DNA of 64,000 nucleotides from Chitinophaga niabensis (GCF_039545795.1 NZ_CP154260.1:4965001-5029000), one strand, 5' to 3'. Numbered from the stretch's first letter, positions 37,684-47,728 are shown. Program-made: numbers and translations. The notes: generated from the letters alone by a model not told the origin.

Positions 37684-40107
37684 ATGAACCACGTGCTACT
37701 ATTTACAGGCCTCCTGGCCTTATCTATTTCCGCGTCCGCTCAGGAACCGGATGTTTCCCTTCGTTTCAAAACCCCTGCAGCGCATTACCAGGAAGCATTG
37801 CCATTAGGCAATGGCCGGATAGGCGCATTGATCTCTGGCCATCCCTGGAACGATAAGATCACCCTGAATGAGATCTCCCTCTGGTCTGGTGGCGTACAGG
37901 ATGCTGATAATGATACGGCCTACCGTGTGCTGCCCAGGATCCAGCAATTGCTGTTAGAAGGCCGCAACCGGGAAGCGCAGGACCTGTTGCAAAAATATTT
38001 TATCTGCAAAGGAGAAGGGTCCGGCCATGGCAATGGCGCCAATGTTGCTTTCGGAGCTTACCAGGTGCTGGGAGACCTTCACCTTCGCTGGAAAGACAGT
38101 ATCACTGCCTGGAGCGATTATCAACGGACCCTCGATCTGGAAAAAGCTGTAGCTACCACTACCTGGCAACGGGATGGCGTTACTTATAAACAGGAAGCAT
38201 GGATCAGTATCCCTGCCAATATCCTCGCCATAAAAATAACTGCCTCTAAGAAAGGAAAGATCTCCTTATCCACCACCCTCAGCCGGAAGGAGTTTGCGAA
38301 GGTAAGTATGCAGAATAACCGCATCCTCATGCAGGGACAATTACCGAATGGCAACAGACCCGGCATGCGTTATGCCGCAGCCTTACAAGTGAAGAGCAAC
38401 GGGGGTAAACAGATCCTCACAGACAAGGATATCCAAATAGAAAATGCGGATGAATGCCTTTTAATATTCAGCGCCGCCACTGATTATAACATCACAAATT
38501 CTGCAACGCGGAAAGGAGATCCCCTGCCCGGTGTGCTTAGCACAGTACAATCTGCTGCATCCAAACCATATTCGCCGCTGATGAATGAACACATCAAACA
38601 TTACGCGCAATATTTTAACCGCAGCCGCTTTTATCTTGAGGGGCATATTGCTGATACACTCAGCACGCCGGAACGGCTGGCCCGTTATTATGCAAAACAG
38701 CCTGATCCGCAATTGCCGGTTTTGTATTTCAATTATGGCCGGTACCTGCTGATCAGTTCTTCCCGCCCCGGAGGTTTACCAGCTAACCTGCAAGGACTCT
38801 GGGCGCCGGAATATCAAACACCCTGGAATGGAGATTACCACATCGATATCAACCTCCAGATGAATTACTGGCTGGCACCAATGACCGGCCTGGCGGACAT
38901 TGCAGCTCCCGTACATCAGTATATAAAAGGACTGGTAAAACCTGGCATGAAAACAGCGAAAGCCTATTACAATGCACCAGGATGGGTAGCCCATGTGATC
39001 ACTAATCCATGGGGGTTCACTTCTCCCGGAGAAGGAGCAGGATGGGGTTCCACACTTACAGGAGGTGCCTGGTTATGTGAGCATCTCTGGGAACATTTCC
39101 GTTATACAAAGGACACTGCATTCCTTCGTCAATATTACCCGGTGCTGAAAGGTGCAGCCAGTTTCTTACGCGCCATCCTGATCAAGGAACCTAAACATGG
39201 ATGGCTGGTGACGGCTCCTTCCAATTCACCGGAACATAGTTACATCATGCCGGATGGCACACAGGCCAATACGGTGATGGGCCCTACCATGGATATGCAG
39301 ATCTGCCGTGAACTATTTGGCGCCTGCATTGAAGCAGCTAATATATTAAATGTCGATGGCGCATGGGCGGCGGAATTAAGCGAAGTACGCAAGCAACTAG
39401 CCCCTAACCAGGTGGGCGCAGCAGGTGATCTGAATGAGTGGCTGGATGACTGGAAAGACGGAGAACCGCATCACCGTCATGTTAGCCAGCTTTATGGCCT
39501 TCATCCTTATGATGAAATAACACCATGGGCTTCACCGGAATTAAGTGCTGCAGCACGTGAAACCCTTCGTCAGCGTGGGGATGATGGCACCGGATGGTCT
39601 TTAGCCTGGAAGATTAATTTCTGGGCAAGGCTGGGCGATGGTGATCATGCATTGGTACTGATCCATAAACTGCTTCACCCGGTAGATCCTGTAAAGCCTG
39701 TTGGTGGCGGATCCTATCCTAATCTTTTCAGTGCGCATCCGCCGTTTCAGATAGATGGGAATTTCGGTGGCACCTCCGGTATCGGAGAAATGCTGCTGCA
39801 AAGCCATGGAGATGATCAGACTATCCGTATGCTGCCAGCCTTACCTGCTGATGCAGATTGGGAAAGTGGTAGTGTAAAAGGAATGCATGCACGCGGGGCA
39901 TTTATCGTAGATATGAACTGGAAGAAAGGAAAACTAATCACGGCAAAGATCACTTCCGGCAAAGGCGGCCTTTGCAGATTGCTGTTACCTGCCGGCAAAG
40001 CAGTGCGCAATGCACAAGGCAGGATATTGGCGCAGGCTGGCAATAAAGCGGAAGTGGTGACCTTTCCTACCGTCAGGTCCGGGGATTACCATGTAGCGCA
40101 GCCATGA
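37684..40107 (+). CDS. GH95 alpha-L-fucosidase-like (second copy)
   Basis: 807 residues, signal peptide ending in SASAQ. The same architecture as the first GH95: [18 protein letters not shown], general acid Glu517 (SNSPEHSY), and [11 protein letters not shown] near residue 698. The catalytic pair region reads [12 protein letters not shown], so the first of the two Asn (Asn394 in the first copy) is replaced by Asp388 while Asn390 is kept. D-I-N also occurs in other GH95 members, so this need not mean loss of activity but may mark a different subgroup or substrate. Monocistronic on the plus strand, divergent from the lipoprotein gene, 60 bases before the kinase gene. Confidence 0.93.
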   Translation: MNHVLLFTGLLALSISASAQEPDVSLRFKTPAAHYQEALPLGNGRIGALISGHPWNDKITLNEISLWSGGVQDADNDTAYRVLPRIQQLLLEGRNREAQDLLQKYFICKGEGSGHGNGANVAFGAYQVLGDLHLRWKDSITAWSDYQRTLDLEKAVATTTWQRDGVTYKQEAWISIPANILAIKITASKKGKISLSTTLSRKEFAKVSMQNNRILMQGQLPNGNRPGMRYAAALQVKSNGGKQILTDKDIQIENADECLLIFSAATDYNITNSATRKGDPLPGVLSTVQSAASKPYSPLMNEHIKHYAQYFNRSRFYLEGHIADTLSTPERLARYYAKQPDPQLPVLYFNYGRYLLISSSRPGGLPANLQGLWAPEYQTPWNGDYHIDINLQMNYWLAPMTGLADIAAPVHQYIKGLVKPGMKTAKAYYNAPGWVAHVITNPWGFTSPGEGAGWGSTLTGGAWLCEHLWEHFRYTKDTAFLRQYYPVLKGAASFLRAILIKEPKHGWLVTAPSNSPEHSYIMPDGTQANTVMGPTMDMQICRELFGACIEAANILNVDGAWAAELSEVRKQLAPNQVGAAGDLNEWLDDWKDGEPHHRHVSQLYGLHPYDEITPWASPELSAAARETLRQRGDDGTGWSLAWKINFWARLGDGDHALVLIHKLLHPVDPVKPVGGGSYPNLFSAHPPFQIDGNFGGTSGIGEMLLQSHGDDQTIRMLPALPADADWESGSVKGMHARGAFIVDMNWKKGKLITAKITSGKGGLCRLLLPAGKAVRNAQGRILAQAGNKAEVVTFPTVRSGDYHVAQP

Positions 40108-40167
40108 CCTGGATCAGGAACAATAAGACCTGCATGTGCTATCTTTGCCCCTGATAAATAAGCACCC

Positions 40168-41301
40168 ATGTTTCATTTCGGTCAGCGGCAAACATTAGTT
40201 ATTTCCATTTTCATCATGCTGGTGACAGCGTGTTTGCTGGTATGGCGGCCTGATTACAACTTTTTCGATGGAGGGCTTATCACAGCCATCCTTCTTACTA
40301 TATTCATCAAGAACGACACCCCTACCAGGATTATGGGCATTGCCTGTACCATCCTGGTAGTGGTGATTGCCTGCCTCCCGCATAAAAATCCCAACCTGGC
40401 GGAGGTTTTCATTGAACACTTCTTCTCCCTGATCCTCGTGATCAGTTCCACTTTGCTGGTATTGTTCCTGAAAAGTCTTTACCGCACCATGCAGGAACTC
40501 AACCAGGCATTAGAAAAAGAAGTAGAGAAAAGAACCGCCAACCTGGAACTTGCCCTCTCCCACCTGGCCTCTTCACAGGCCGAATTAAAGGATGCGCTGG
40601 AAAAAGAAAAAGAGCTGAGTGAGATCAAGTCGCGCTTTGTATCTATGGCCTCTCATGAGTTCAGAACACCTTTAAGTGCTATCTTATCCTCCGCAGCCCT
40701 GATCGGGAAATATCCTACCTCTGAAGATCAGCCACGCAGGGAAAAGCATGTACAGAAAATACGGGATTCCGTGATCCACCTGAACGAACTGCTGGAGGAC
40801 TTCCTTTCCCTTGGCCGGATAGAAGAAGGTAAAATTCATGTACATCCTGAAAAGATCTCCCTGCAAAATTTTGCACTGGAAACAGTGGAAGAAGTACAGG
40901 GCCTCCTGAAATCCGGGCAGCACCTGCATTCTGAAGTACCGATGGAACTGCATGTATGGTCAGACAAACGGTTACTGAAGCATATTTTCGTAAACCTGCT
41001 CACCAACGCCTCCAAGTTCTCTCCCGCCGAAACACGCATCGGCTGGAAGTTATGGGAAGAGAATGGTTATATTCACGCCATCGTGGAAGATGAAGGCATG
41101 GGTATACCTGAAGAAGACAAAACCTATCTCTTTTCCAGTTTTTTCCGCGCCCGCAATGTCACCAATATTCAGGGAACAGGTCTGGGCCTGCATATCGTAA
41201 AAAGATATGTGGATATGCTGCATGGCAGCATCAGCGTGGAAAGCGAACTGGGCAAAGGCACCAGGATATTAATTAATTTTCCAAATCTGCAAGCACAATG
41301 A
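40168..41301 (+). CDS. Membrane histidine kinase
   Basis: 377 residues. About four TM helices occupy residues 9-101 with very short loops, so it has no large sensor domain and may sense membrane or redox state. A coiled coil (105-155) leads to HisKA with His163 (SHEFRTPLSA) and HATPase with NLLTNASKFS, DEGMGIPEED and GTGLGLHIVKRYV. Coupled by ATGA overlap to the REC-CRP regulator, its certain partner. Confidence 0.95.
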   Translation: MFHFGQRQTLVISIFIMLVTACLLVWRPDYNFFDGGLITAILLTIFIKNDTPTRIMGIACTILVVVIACLPHKNPNLAEVFIEHFFSLILVISSTLLVLFLKSLYRTMQELNQALEKEVEKRTANLELALSHLASSQAELKDALEKEKELSEIKSRFVSMASHEFRTPLSAILSSAALIGKYPTSEDQPRREKHVQKIRDSVIHLNELLEDFLSLGRIEEGKIHVHPEKISLQNFALETVEEVQGLLKSGQHLHSEVPMELHVWSDKRLLKHIFVNLLTNASKFSPAETRIGWKLWEENGYIHAIVEDEGMGIPEEDKTYLFSSFFRARNVTNIQGTGLGLHIVKRYVDMLHGSISVESELGKGTRILINFPNLQAQ

Positions 41302-42362
41302 CAGCCACCATCATGGTAGTAGACGATCACCCCGGTATACGGGAAAACGTAGCGGAAATACTCTCACTTGCGGGTTACCAGACCCTTGAAGCAGAGAATG
41401 GAAAACAGGCCATAGAAATGGCTAAAGAACATCTGCCTAACCTGATCGTTTGTGATATCATGATGCCGGAGCTGGATGGTTACGGTGTGCTGCATATGCT
41501 GCGCAAATACCCGGAAACAGAACATATCCCTTTCATCTTCCTTACCGCTAAAACAGACAGGAGTGATTTCAGAAGAGGTATGGAAATGGGTGCGGATGAC
41601 TATATCACCAAACCTTTTGAAGATGTGGAACTGCTGAATGCAGTGGAAACAAGATTAAAGAAACAACAATTCCTGCAGGAGAAATTCGCAGCTGCACATA
41701 CACAGTCCATTGGCAGCCTGTTGCAGGACTGGCAGGCCTCCGGTTTACTACACCTGCAAATGGAAGCTTATGATGTAGCCCAATACGCCAAAAAACAACC
41801 TGTATACCGGGAAGGTAAACACCCTCAATTCCTGTATTATGTGAAAAGCGGGAAAGTAAAAGCTTACCGCCTGAATGATGACGGGAAGGAATACATCACC
41901 AACCTTTTCAGCCAGGGTGATTACCTGGGTTATGTTCCTTTGCTGGAGGACAAACCTTATGAAGAAAATGCAGAAGCCCTGGACCAGACGGAACTTGTAC
42001 AAATACCAAAAGAAGTATTCCTGGAGCAATTGCTGAATGATATCAGTGTAGCGCGTACGTTCATTAAACGTATTGCCATGGAAGTAAGAGAAAAAGAAGA
42101 CCGCCTGCTGCAACTGGCTTACGATTCTCTCCGTAAACGTGTAGCCAATGGCCTTTTAGCTATTCACGACAAGCTGCATTTGGAACAGCAGCCGGATGCG
42201 CTCATAGAATTATCCCGGGATGATATTGCACGGTTTGTGGGTACAGCTACTGAATCACTGATCCGCACGCTGAGTGATTTCAAATCTGAGAAACTGATTG
42301 AGATGCAGGGCACGCGTATACGCATTGTACAGCCGGACCTGTTGCGGAAACTGCTGTACTAA
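41298..42362 (+). CDS. Response regulator with REC and CRP/FNR-type domains
   Basis: 354 residues. REC (1-122) with VVDDH, phospho-acceptor Asp53 (VCDIMMPELDGYG) and FLTAKTD. A cyclic-nucleotide-binding-like beta barrel (about 155-265, KQPVYREGKHPQFLYYVKSGKVKAYRL) and a Crp-type HTH (about 300-340, LSRDDIARFVGTATESLIRTLSDFK) follow. Phosphorylation thus controls a CRP-type DNA-binding module. The barrel lacks the usual cAMP-binding Arg/Ser phosphate cassette as far as I can see, so it may not bind nucleotide. Its last codons are the source of the tandem copies that follow. Confidence 0.95.
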   Translation: MTATIMVVDDHPGIRENVAEILSLAGYQTLEAENGKQAIEMAKEHLPNLIVCDIMMPELDGYGVLHMLRKYPETEHIPFIFLTAKTDRSDFRRGMEMGADDYITKPFEDVELLNAVETRLKKQQFLQEKFAAAHTQSIGSLLQDWQASGLLHLQMEAYDVAQYAKKQPVYREGKHPQFLYYVKSGKVKAYRLNDDGKEYITNLFSQGDYLGYVPLLEDKPYEENAEALDQTELVQIPKEVFLEQLLNDISVARTFIKRIAMEVREKEDRLLQLAYDSLRKRVANGLLAIHDKLHLEQQPDALIELSRDDIARFVGTATESLIRTLSDFKSEKLIEMQGTRIRIVQPDLLRKLLY

Positions 42363-42538
42363 TAAATGGGGGCACACCTTGCTGCGGAAGTTGCTTTATT
42401 AAATACATGTGCACCTTGCTGCGGAAATTACTGTATTAAACACATGCGGAAGTTGCTTTATTAAAAACATGTGCACCTTGCTGCGGAAATTACTGTATTA
42501 AACACACGTGCACCTTGTTGCCGAAATTACTGTATTAA
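42336..42538 (+). repeat. Tandem copies of the regulator gene's 3' end, each with stop codon
   Basis: The genuine end DLLRKLLY-stop (42336-42362) is followed by copies at 42376-42402, 42413-42439, 42444-42464 (truncated: RKLLY-stop), 42475-42501 and 42512-42538. Copies 1 and 3 share the codons CGG AAG TTG CTT TAT; copies 2 and 4 share CGG AAA TTA CTG TAT, so a two-copy block was duplicated. Spacing is 37-39 bases. Nearly all differences from the gene end are synonymous. Confidence 0.9.
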
Positions 42539-42635
42539 AGGATCATATTCGCTGATATAACATAGCTCCTTTTTTCTTATATTTGGGTATCCCTCCCTAT
42601 AGTTATAATACTATTTTCACACTCTTCACATAGGC

Positions 42636-42679
42636 TTCACCTTCGGTTCTCCTTCGGTTCAGGTTCGGTTCACCTTCGG
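42636..42679. repeat. Four tandem 11-bp repeats
   Basis: TTCACCTTCGG, TTCTCCTTCGG, TTCAGGTTCGG and TTCACCTTCGG follow one another without gaps. The period of 11 bp is about one helical turn. It lies between two converging gene ends (42362 and 42715); the rest of this gap (42539-42635) shows only a weak AAAGGA...TCCTTT hairpin (about 42536-42577) followed by T-rich DNA. Confidence 0.85.
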
Positions 42680-42714
42680 TCAGCCATATTGGTTAATATA
42701 GTACCATTAAGCCC

Positions 42715-44238
42715 CTATTTCGAATCATCTTTATACTGCTTCCGTAACGCTTCCAGTTTTTGATGCAATGTTACAGCAATACCCTTATATGCGGGATCCC
42801 CATACACATTCTTCATTTCCGTAGGGTCCTTTTGCAGATCATACAACTCCCATTTATCTATGTCGTTATAGAAATGAATGAGTTTATAACGATCCGTGCG
42901 CACACCGTAATGCCTGCGTACTTTATGCTCTCCGGGGAATTCATAATAATGATAATAGATCGCATCACGCCAGGCGGTTTTCTTTCCTTCCATTAAAGGT
43001 TTCATGGATCTGCCCTGCAGATCAACAGGTAATTTCACACCTGCATACTCCAGGAAAGTGGGCGCATAATCAATGTTCTGCACCATCTCCTTCACTTCTC
43101 CCTTCTTCTTAATACCAGCGGGATAACGCATGACCATAGGCATCACCAAAGACTCTTCATACATAAAACGTTTATCATACCAGCCATGTTCTCCCATATA
43201 AAAACCCTGATCTGAAGTATAGATAACAATGGTGTTTTCTGCGAGACCATGTTGATCCAGGTAATCCAGCACGCGGCCAACATTACGATCCACAGAAGCA
43301 ATGCAGCGCATGTAATCTTCCATGTAACGCTGATATTTCCATTCTGCCAATGCTTTACCTGTTAGCTTATCCCTTTTGAATGCTGCAATGATGGGATTAT
43401 ATTCTTTGTCCCATGCAGCCTTCTGTTGAGCGTTCATTCTTTCTGTACCGGATACTTTCTGCTGCCAGGGCCTTTCACGGTTAGGATCACTGCTGGTATC
43501 CACTTTCAGATCAGAAGCCAGGTGCATATGATTGGCAATGGTCATCTCCTGTAAACCAGCCGCTGTGCGCCCTTCGTAGTTATCATAAAAATTAGGCGGC
43601 AAAGGATATTTGCGGCCACGGAATTTATCGAAGTCTGCCGTATCCGGCAACCAGGTACGATGTGGGGCTTTGTTGTACAACAGCAGGCAAAAAGGCTGGG
43701 TAGTATCTCTTCCGTCCAGCCAGTTCAATGCCTTATCTGTGATGATATTGGTGGCATATCCCTCAACCCGCTCCCGCTTTCCATCCATTTTGATGAAATC
43801 AGGATTGTAATATTGTCCCTGTCCGGGTACTACCGTCCAGTAATTGAAACCGGTTGGCTCGCTTACCAGGTGCCACTTTCCTACGAGGGCTGTTTGGTAA
43901 CCTGCCTTTTGCAGAAGCTTCGGGAAAGTTTGTTGTGAACTGTCGAACCGCACATTGTTATCAATGTGCCCGTTGAGGTGAGAGAATTTACCGGTTATGA
44001 TCACCGCGCGGCTGGGCGCACAGATAGAATTGGTGCAATAGCTTCGTTTAAAGACCAAACCTTCTTTTCCGATCCTGTCTATGTTCGGCGTTTCTGTCAG
44101 TCCTTTGTGAAAAGTACTGATGGCGTTCTGCGCATGATCATCAGACATGATCATAATGATATTAGGTCTTTTCTTTGTTTGGGCGAAACCATTGAATGCT
44201 ATCAGCAGCGCACAGCCCGCGAGGATCATTTTCTTCAT
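42715..44238 (-). CDS. Sulfatase (second, distinct type)
   Basis: 507 residues, signal peptide ending in NGFAQ. NIIMIMSDDHAQNAIS gives the Asp pair and CAPSR (Cys73-Arg77) is the classical formylglycine signature. GKWHL, TSDQGFYMGEHGWYDKRFMYEESLVMPMVMRYP and WELYDLQKDPTEMKNVYGD are typical of the S1 group of exo- and endo-acting glycan sulfatases. It differs clearly from the sulfatase at 32155 in length and motifs. Second gene of a pair after the acetylesterase, 4 bases apart. Confidence 0.96.
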   Translation of the reverse strand: MKKMILAGCALLIAFNGFAQTKKRPNIIMIMSDDHAQNAISTFHKGLTETPNIDRIGKEGLVFKRSYCTNSICAPSRAVIITGKFSHLNGHIDNNVRFDSSQQTFPKLLQKAGYQTALVGKWHLVSEPTGFNYWTVVPGQGQYYNPDFIKMDGKRERVEGYATNIITDKALNWLDGRDTTQPFCLLLYNKAPHRTWLPDTADFDKFRGRKYPLPPNFYDNYEGRTAAGLQEMTIANHMHLASDLKVDTSSDPNRERPWQQKVSGTERMNAQQKAAWDKEYNPIIAAFKRDKLTGKALAEWKYQRYMEDYMRCIASVDRNVGRVLDYLDQHGLAENTIVIYTSDQGFYMGEHGWYDKRFMYEESLVMPMVMRYPAGIKKKGEVKEMVQNIDYAPTFLEYAGVKLPVDLQGRSMKPLMEGKKTAWRDAIYYHYYEFPGEHKVRRHYGVRTDRYKLIHFYNDIDKWELYDLQKDPTEMKNVYGDPAYKGIAVTLHQKLEALRKQYKDDSK

Positions 44239-44242
44239 GTCA

Positions 44243-45637
44243 TTACTTTTCTTCCCAGTTATCAGTACGGAATGGGTTCACCGGTAAACCTGCTTTATTG
44301 AAGATATTCCCGATGGCTGTATTCGTAAATGCAAACCGTACGGCTTCCGGTTGCTTCACTGTTTTGGCAGATACCGTTACCGTATTACCTTTCACAACAA
44401 CATCCGCAGGAACAAACTGATGGTCTGCTCCGGCAACAAAAAACTGCTCTGCTTTTTTACCTTTCAGCACCAGGCCGTCTTCCGCATTATCAAAGTGCAG
44501 GATGATCTTGTTATCCTTTTTCTCCATCTGTGAAAACTGCGGGCTTTTATAGGCAATGCCTGTTTTGCCGTATGTATCGCTGAGTGCCCAGTTGGCCAGG
44601 CGAAGGCCTACATCATGTTTGTTGGTGGGATGAATGTTTCCGGTATCAGCTACCAGGTCTGTAATAACAGCCATGCCTGTACGCGGGAACTGCAATGCTG
44701 CTGTTTGTGCTTCTCTCAGCAGGGCACCTTTGATAGTTCCCTTACCATAGTTGTAAGGAGCGATCTGTACAAAGTAAAAAGGGAATTCTTTGTTCCATGC
44801 TTTGCGCCAGGAACTGATCATGGTACCCATCAATTTCGTATAGGTACTGGCGGTCCCCGTGTTACTTTCTCCCTGGTACCAGATAGCACCTGCAATACTA
44901 AAGTTAGTGATCGGCGCAATCATGGCATTGTAAGTATAACCCGGTGTGAACGGCCAGCCATTACTCGGTGTGAGTTTAGTGGCAGCTTCTTTCAGGATTG
45001 GATCTTTTTCCACTTCCGGCGCAGGTGTCCAAACCTCTGCAGGTGTACCTCCCCAGCTGGTATTGATAAGGCCGATGGGAATGTTGAGGTCATGCCGTAA
45101 TTTCTTTCCAAAGAAATACCCTACCGCGCTGAACCCTTTCAGTGTATTGGAATCACAGGCTACCCAGGTGGCACTGCAGTCGTCCTGCGGATAAGCTGCT
45201 GTTGTATTGGGGATCTGGAAAAAGCGGATCTTACTATCTGCACAGGTAGGAAATTCTGCTTTCACATCCTGCAGGCCCTGGTAAGAACTCCAGGCCATAT
45301 TGCTCTGCCCGCTGCAAACCCATACTTCACCTATCAGCACGTTTTCCAGTTTCAGCAGGTTGTTTCCCTGTAAAGTGATGGTATAAGGACCGCCCGCTTC
45401 AGGTGTTTTAATATTGATACTCCATTTAGCATCCCTGGTGGTCACCACTGAATCAAGTTGATTATTCCAGGAAGTATGTACCCTCACCTTTTCACCGGCA
45501 TGCGCCCAGCCCCAGAGTTTTACAGTAGAATTCCTCTGCAATACCATATTACTGGCAATCACAGCAGGCAGGCGGATCTGAGCAGTTGCGCAGAAGCAGC
45601 ATAATAAAAGAAAGAACGTTGATAGTAAACGTGGCAT
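44243..45637 (-). CDS. Sialate O-acetylesterase-like SGNH carbohydrate esterase
   Basis: 464 residues from the ATG at 45637 (MPRLLSTFF); the longer reading upstream has no signal peptide. VIASNMVLQRNSTVKLWGWA is the N-terminal beta domain of this family. The nucleophile is Ser112 in VCSGQSNMAW, with AIWYQGESNT and an Asp/His pair later (DTGNIHPTNKHDVGLRLANWAL). It removes O-acetyl groups from sugars. Paired with a sulfatase, it probably strips decorations of one glycan before glycosidases act. Confidence 0.93.
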   Translation of the reverse strand: MPRLLSTFFLLLCCFCATAQIRLPAVIASNMVLQRNSTVKLWGWAHAGEKVRVHTSWNNQLDSVVTTRDAKWSINIKTPEAGGPYTITLQGNNLLKLENVLIGEVWVCSGQSNMAWSSYQGLQDVKAEFPTCADSKIRFFQIPNTTAAYPQDDCSATWVACDSNTLKGFSAVGYFFGKKLRHDLNIPIGLINTSWGGTPAEVWTPAPEVEKDPILKEAATKLTPSNGWPFTPGYTYNAMIAPITNFSIAGAIWYQGESNTGTASTYTKLMGTMISSWRKAWNKEFPFYFVQIAPYNYGKGTIKGALLREAQTAALQFPRTGMAVITDLVADTGNIHPTNKHDVGLRLANWALSDTYGKTGIAYKSPQFSQMEKKDNKIILHFDNAEDGLVLKGKKAEQFFVAGADHQFVPADVVVKGNTVTVSAKTVKQPEAVRFAFTNTAIGNIFNKAGLPVNPFRTDNWEEK

Positions 45638-45717
45638 GTCGTTGAATAGATTTAAGGTAAGAAGTAGACAGTTTCGTCCGGTCAAATTAATAAACCTAAG
45701 CCAGAATCACAATGCCC

Positions 45718-47604
45718 TTAACGGAACTGCAGGAAAGAAGGGGCACGCATCGCGAAAATATCGAAACGGAAATCCACCACGGTGGTGATCTCAAAATATA
45801 CATTACGCTGGCCGGGAGGGGCATCTGGATAATAATACGCTCCCAGTTTGAAAGTGTTCAATTGCAGGTTTTCATTCCTGATCCTTACCCCCAGCCCATA
45901 TCCTGTATACACAGGATTCTCCAGTAAATAGTTGTTCTTGAAAGATACCTGTGATGCCTGTACGGAAGCAAAGAAATTAAACTTGAAGCCATATACTTTC
46001 CAGGGACTGTAATAGACTCCCTCTGAACGCAGGTTGATCCGGTGAAAACCACTCACCTTGGTATCCCTGTATCCCCAGATACCTCGTTCCATATTTATAT
46101 CCAGTGGTTTATAGAAGTAATTGTTAGGATTGCCGAGATAATCGATGTTCACAAATAACCGGAAGGCTCCTTTCCAAAAACGCATCAGGCGGCTGTAATA
46201 AGCAGCCTTGGCGCTGATCACCATATCCTCAGAAATATTCCGCTGCCAGAAACTACTAATGCCTGCACCTATACTAAGCAAGCCATTCAGCCGGGTATGC
46301 CAGTTTTTTTCTCCTTCCAGCCCTGTATAGAAACGTTTCCTGTCCATCCAGTTCTCCCAGCCGGCAGACAAGCCCATCCTGTAACCATAGGGAATATCCT
46401 CCGTGCGGCCGAAACCAAAGAACTGATGGGTTTTGAAGAAGTCCTGTTTAAAAAACAATAACTGTCCCAGGTAATAATGCCGGTCATTATAGATGGGGTC
46501 TTTGATGAATGCCGGCTGAGAAGGATTCTTATCAAACTTCAGGTTATAATACCGGCCCAGGATAGCCAGGTTAGCTTTGTTCTCAGATTCTCCATCATTC
46601 CGGAAACGGTTTAAGAAACTGTACCCCGTCCAGACATCCAGTACTTTATAGGCATAATCCCGGAAAACACTGTCTGCCTGCCCATAAATGTTGATAGAAT
46701 AATTCCGGGAGAGGGAGAAACCACCGGCGAACTTTGCGGAGTTCCGGTATAGCGGTCTTTCCACCTGCAGGTAATAGGATCCTTCATATACATTACTGTC
46801 CAGTGGCAACTGTGTGTTCAGATGAGTGTAGCCTACGGCAGCATCCAAAAAGGTTCCTAATATATTATATTTTGTATATCTCGCTTCCGTACCCCAGGGC
46901 CGGGCAAACGCATTATTCCAGCGGAATCCGAACATCAAACCCTGCCCTGCTCCAAAGAGGTTATTGTTGAACACCTTAGCCGCCACCGCAGTATTACTGG
47001 CTTCCCGGAGGTCCAGACCATATTCGAATACATCTTTTGTGACCACCATCACATCCACGGAATCCGAGAAAGGCGTGACCACCATAAGGATCCGGGCATC
47101 CTGGATAAATGGCCTGTTACGGAGGTACCTTTCATTATCTGCAAACTCGTAGGCATTCACCGTATCCCTTTCCCGGAAAAAGAGGGATTGTTTGATCAGC
47201 CATTCCTCCGAATCAAAATGGAGGCGGTTGGCCAGATGGATCAGCCGCATGGAAGTGGTAAAGGTGGTATCATTGATGTTCCGGGGGCCAAACACTTTTA
47301 CCCGGCGGTAGTAGATACGGCGGATCGTTTTGCCGGTATGAGGCAAAAATCCCTGTTCACTCCTGATCATACTGCTATCATCTGTAGAAGGCGGTGGGTC
47401 ATTGTGCCGGGAAAGCTTAAAAAGTACAGAATCCCGGTAACGCCTGCTCTTCAGAGAGTCGACATAAGTATTGAACTTCTTGAACCACCTTTTGCCCTGC
47501 GCAGGGATAGTATCCGTCTGCGCAACAGCCTTTTGTGGCATACAAAACAAAATCAGGTAACAGCTAAGGGTAGCAATGATGCTTATTTTCCAGTACAGTT
47601 TCAA
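45718..47604 (-). CDS. Outer-membrane beta-barrel protein, Omp85/surface-antigen-like
   Basis: 628 residues with a signal peptide (ending near AVAQ). Residues about 90-200 are a POTRA-like alpha/beta stretch (IRRIYYRRVKVFGPRNINDTTF, EEWLIKQSLFFRERDTVNAYEFADNERYLR, RILMVVTPFSDSVDVMVVTKDVF). The remaining 430 residues alternate aromatic and polar residues as in a transmembrane barrel (GAGQGLMFGFRWNNAF, GLEGEKNWHTRLNG). It resembles non-canonical Omp85 proteins of Bacteroidota, but the terminal motif FLQFR differs from the usual final Phe. Its role, perhaps membrane protein or lipid transfer, is not clear. Confidence 0.65.
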   Translation of the reverse strand: MKLYWKISIIATLSCYLILFCMPQKAVAQTDTIPAQGKRWFKKFNTYVDSLKSRRYRDSVLFKLSRHNDPPPSTDDSSMIRSEQGFLPHTGKTIRRIYYRRVKVFGPRNINDTTFTTSMRLIHLANRLHFDSEEWLIKQSLFFRERDTVNAYEFADNERYLRNRPFIQDARILMVVTPFSDSVDVMVVTKDVFEYGLDLREASNTAVAAKVFNNNLFGAGQGLMFGFRWNNAFARPWGTEARYTKYNILGTFLDAAVGYTHLNTQLPLDSNVYEGSYYLQVERPLYRNSAKFAGGFSLSRNYSINIYGQADSVFRDYAYKVLDVWTGYSFLNRFRNDGESENKANLAILGRYYNLKFDKNPSQPAFIKDPIYNDRHYYLGQLLFFKQDFFKTHQFFGFGRTEDIPYGYRMGLSAGWENWMDRKRFYTGLEGEKNWHTRLNGLLSIGAGISSFWQRNISEDMVISAKAAYYSRLMRFWKGAFRLFVNIDYLGNPNNYFYKPLDINMERGIWGYRDTKVSGFHRINLRSEGVYYSPWKVYGFKFNFFASVQASQVSFKNNYLLENPVYTGYGLGVRIRNENLQLNTFKLGAYYYPDAPPGQRNVYFEITTVVDFRFDIFAMRAPSFLQFR

Positions 47605-47662
47605 TTATTCCCTAGTTCGTAAACAACAATACAATTTTTTGACCAATTATACAGATTACCGG

Positions 47663-47717
47663 AAAAAAACAAAGGGAAGGGCAAACAATCGCTGTTTGCG
47701 CCCTCCCCTTTCAATAA
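47663..47717 (-). terminator. Terminator after the GH20 gene
   Basis: On the minus strand, a GC-rich imperfect hairpin (GGGAGGGC...TGTTTG pairs with CAAACA...GCCCTTCCC) is followed by TTTGTTTTTTT, 12 bases after the GH20 stop. Confidence 0.7.
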
Positions 47718-47728
47718 TTTATGCCGGT

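Noticed and set aside
42376..42538. CRISPR-like array
   Set aside because: Repeats are tandem copies of a coding end without unique spacers, and there are no cas genes in the window.
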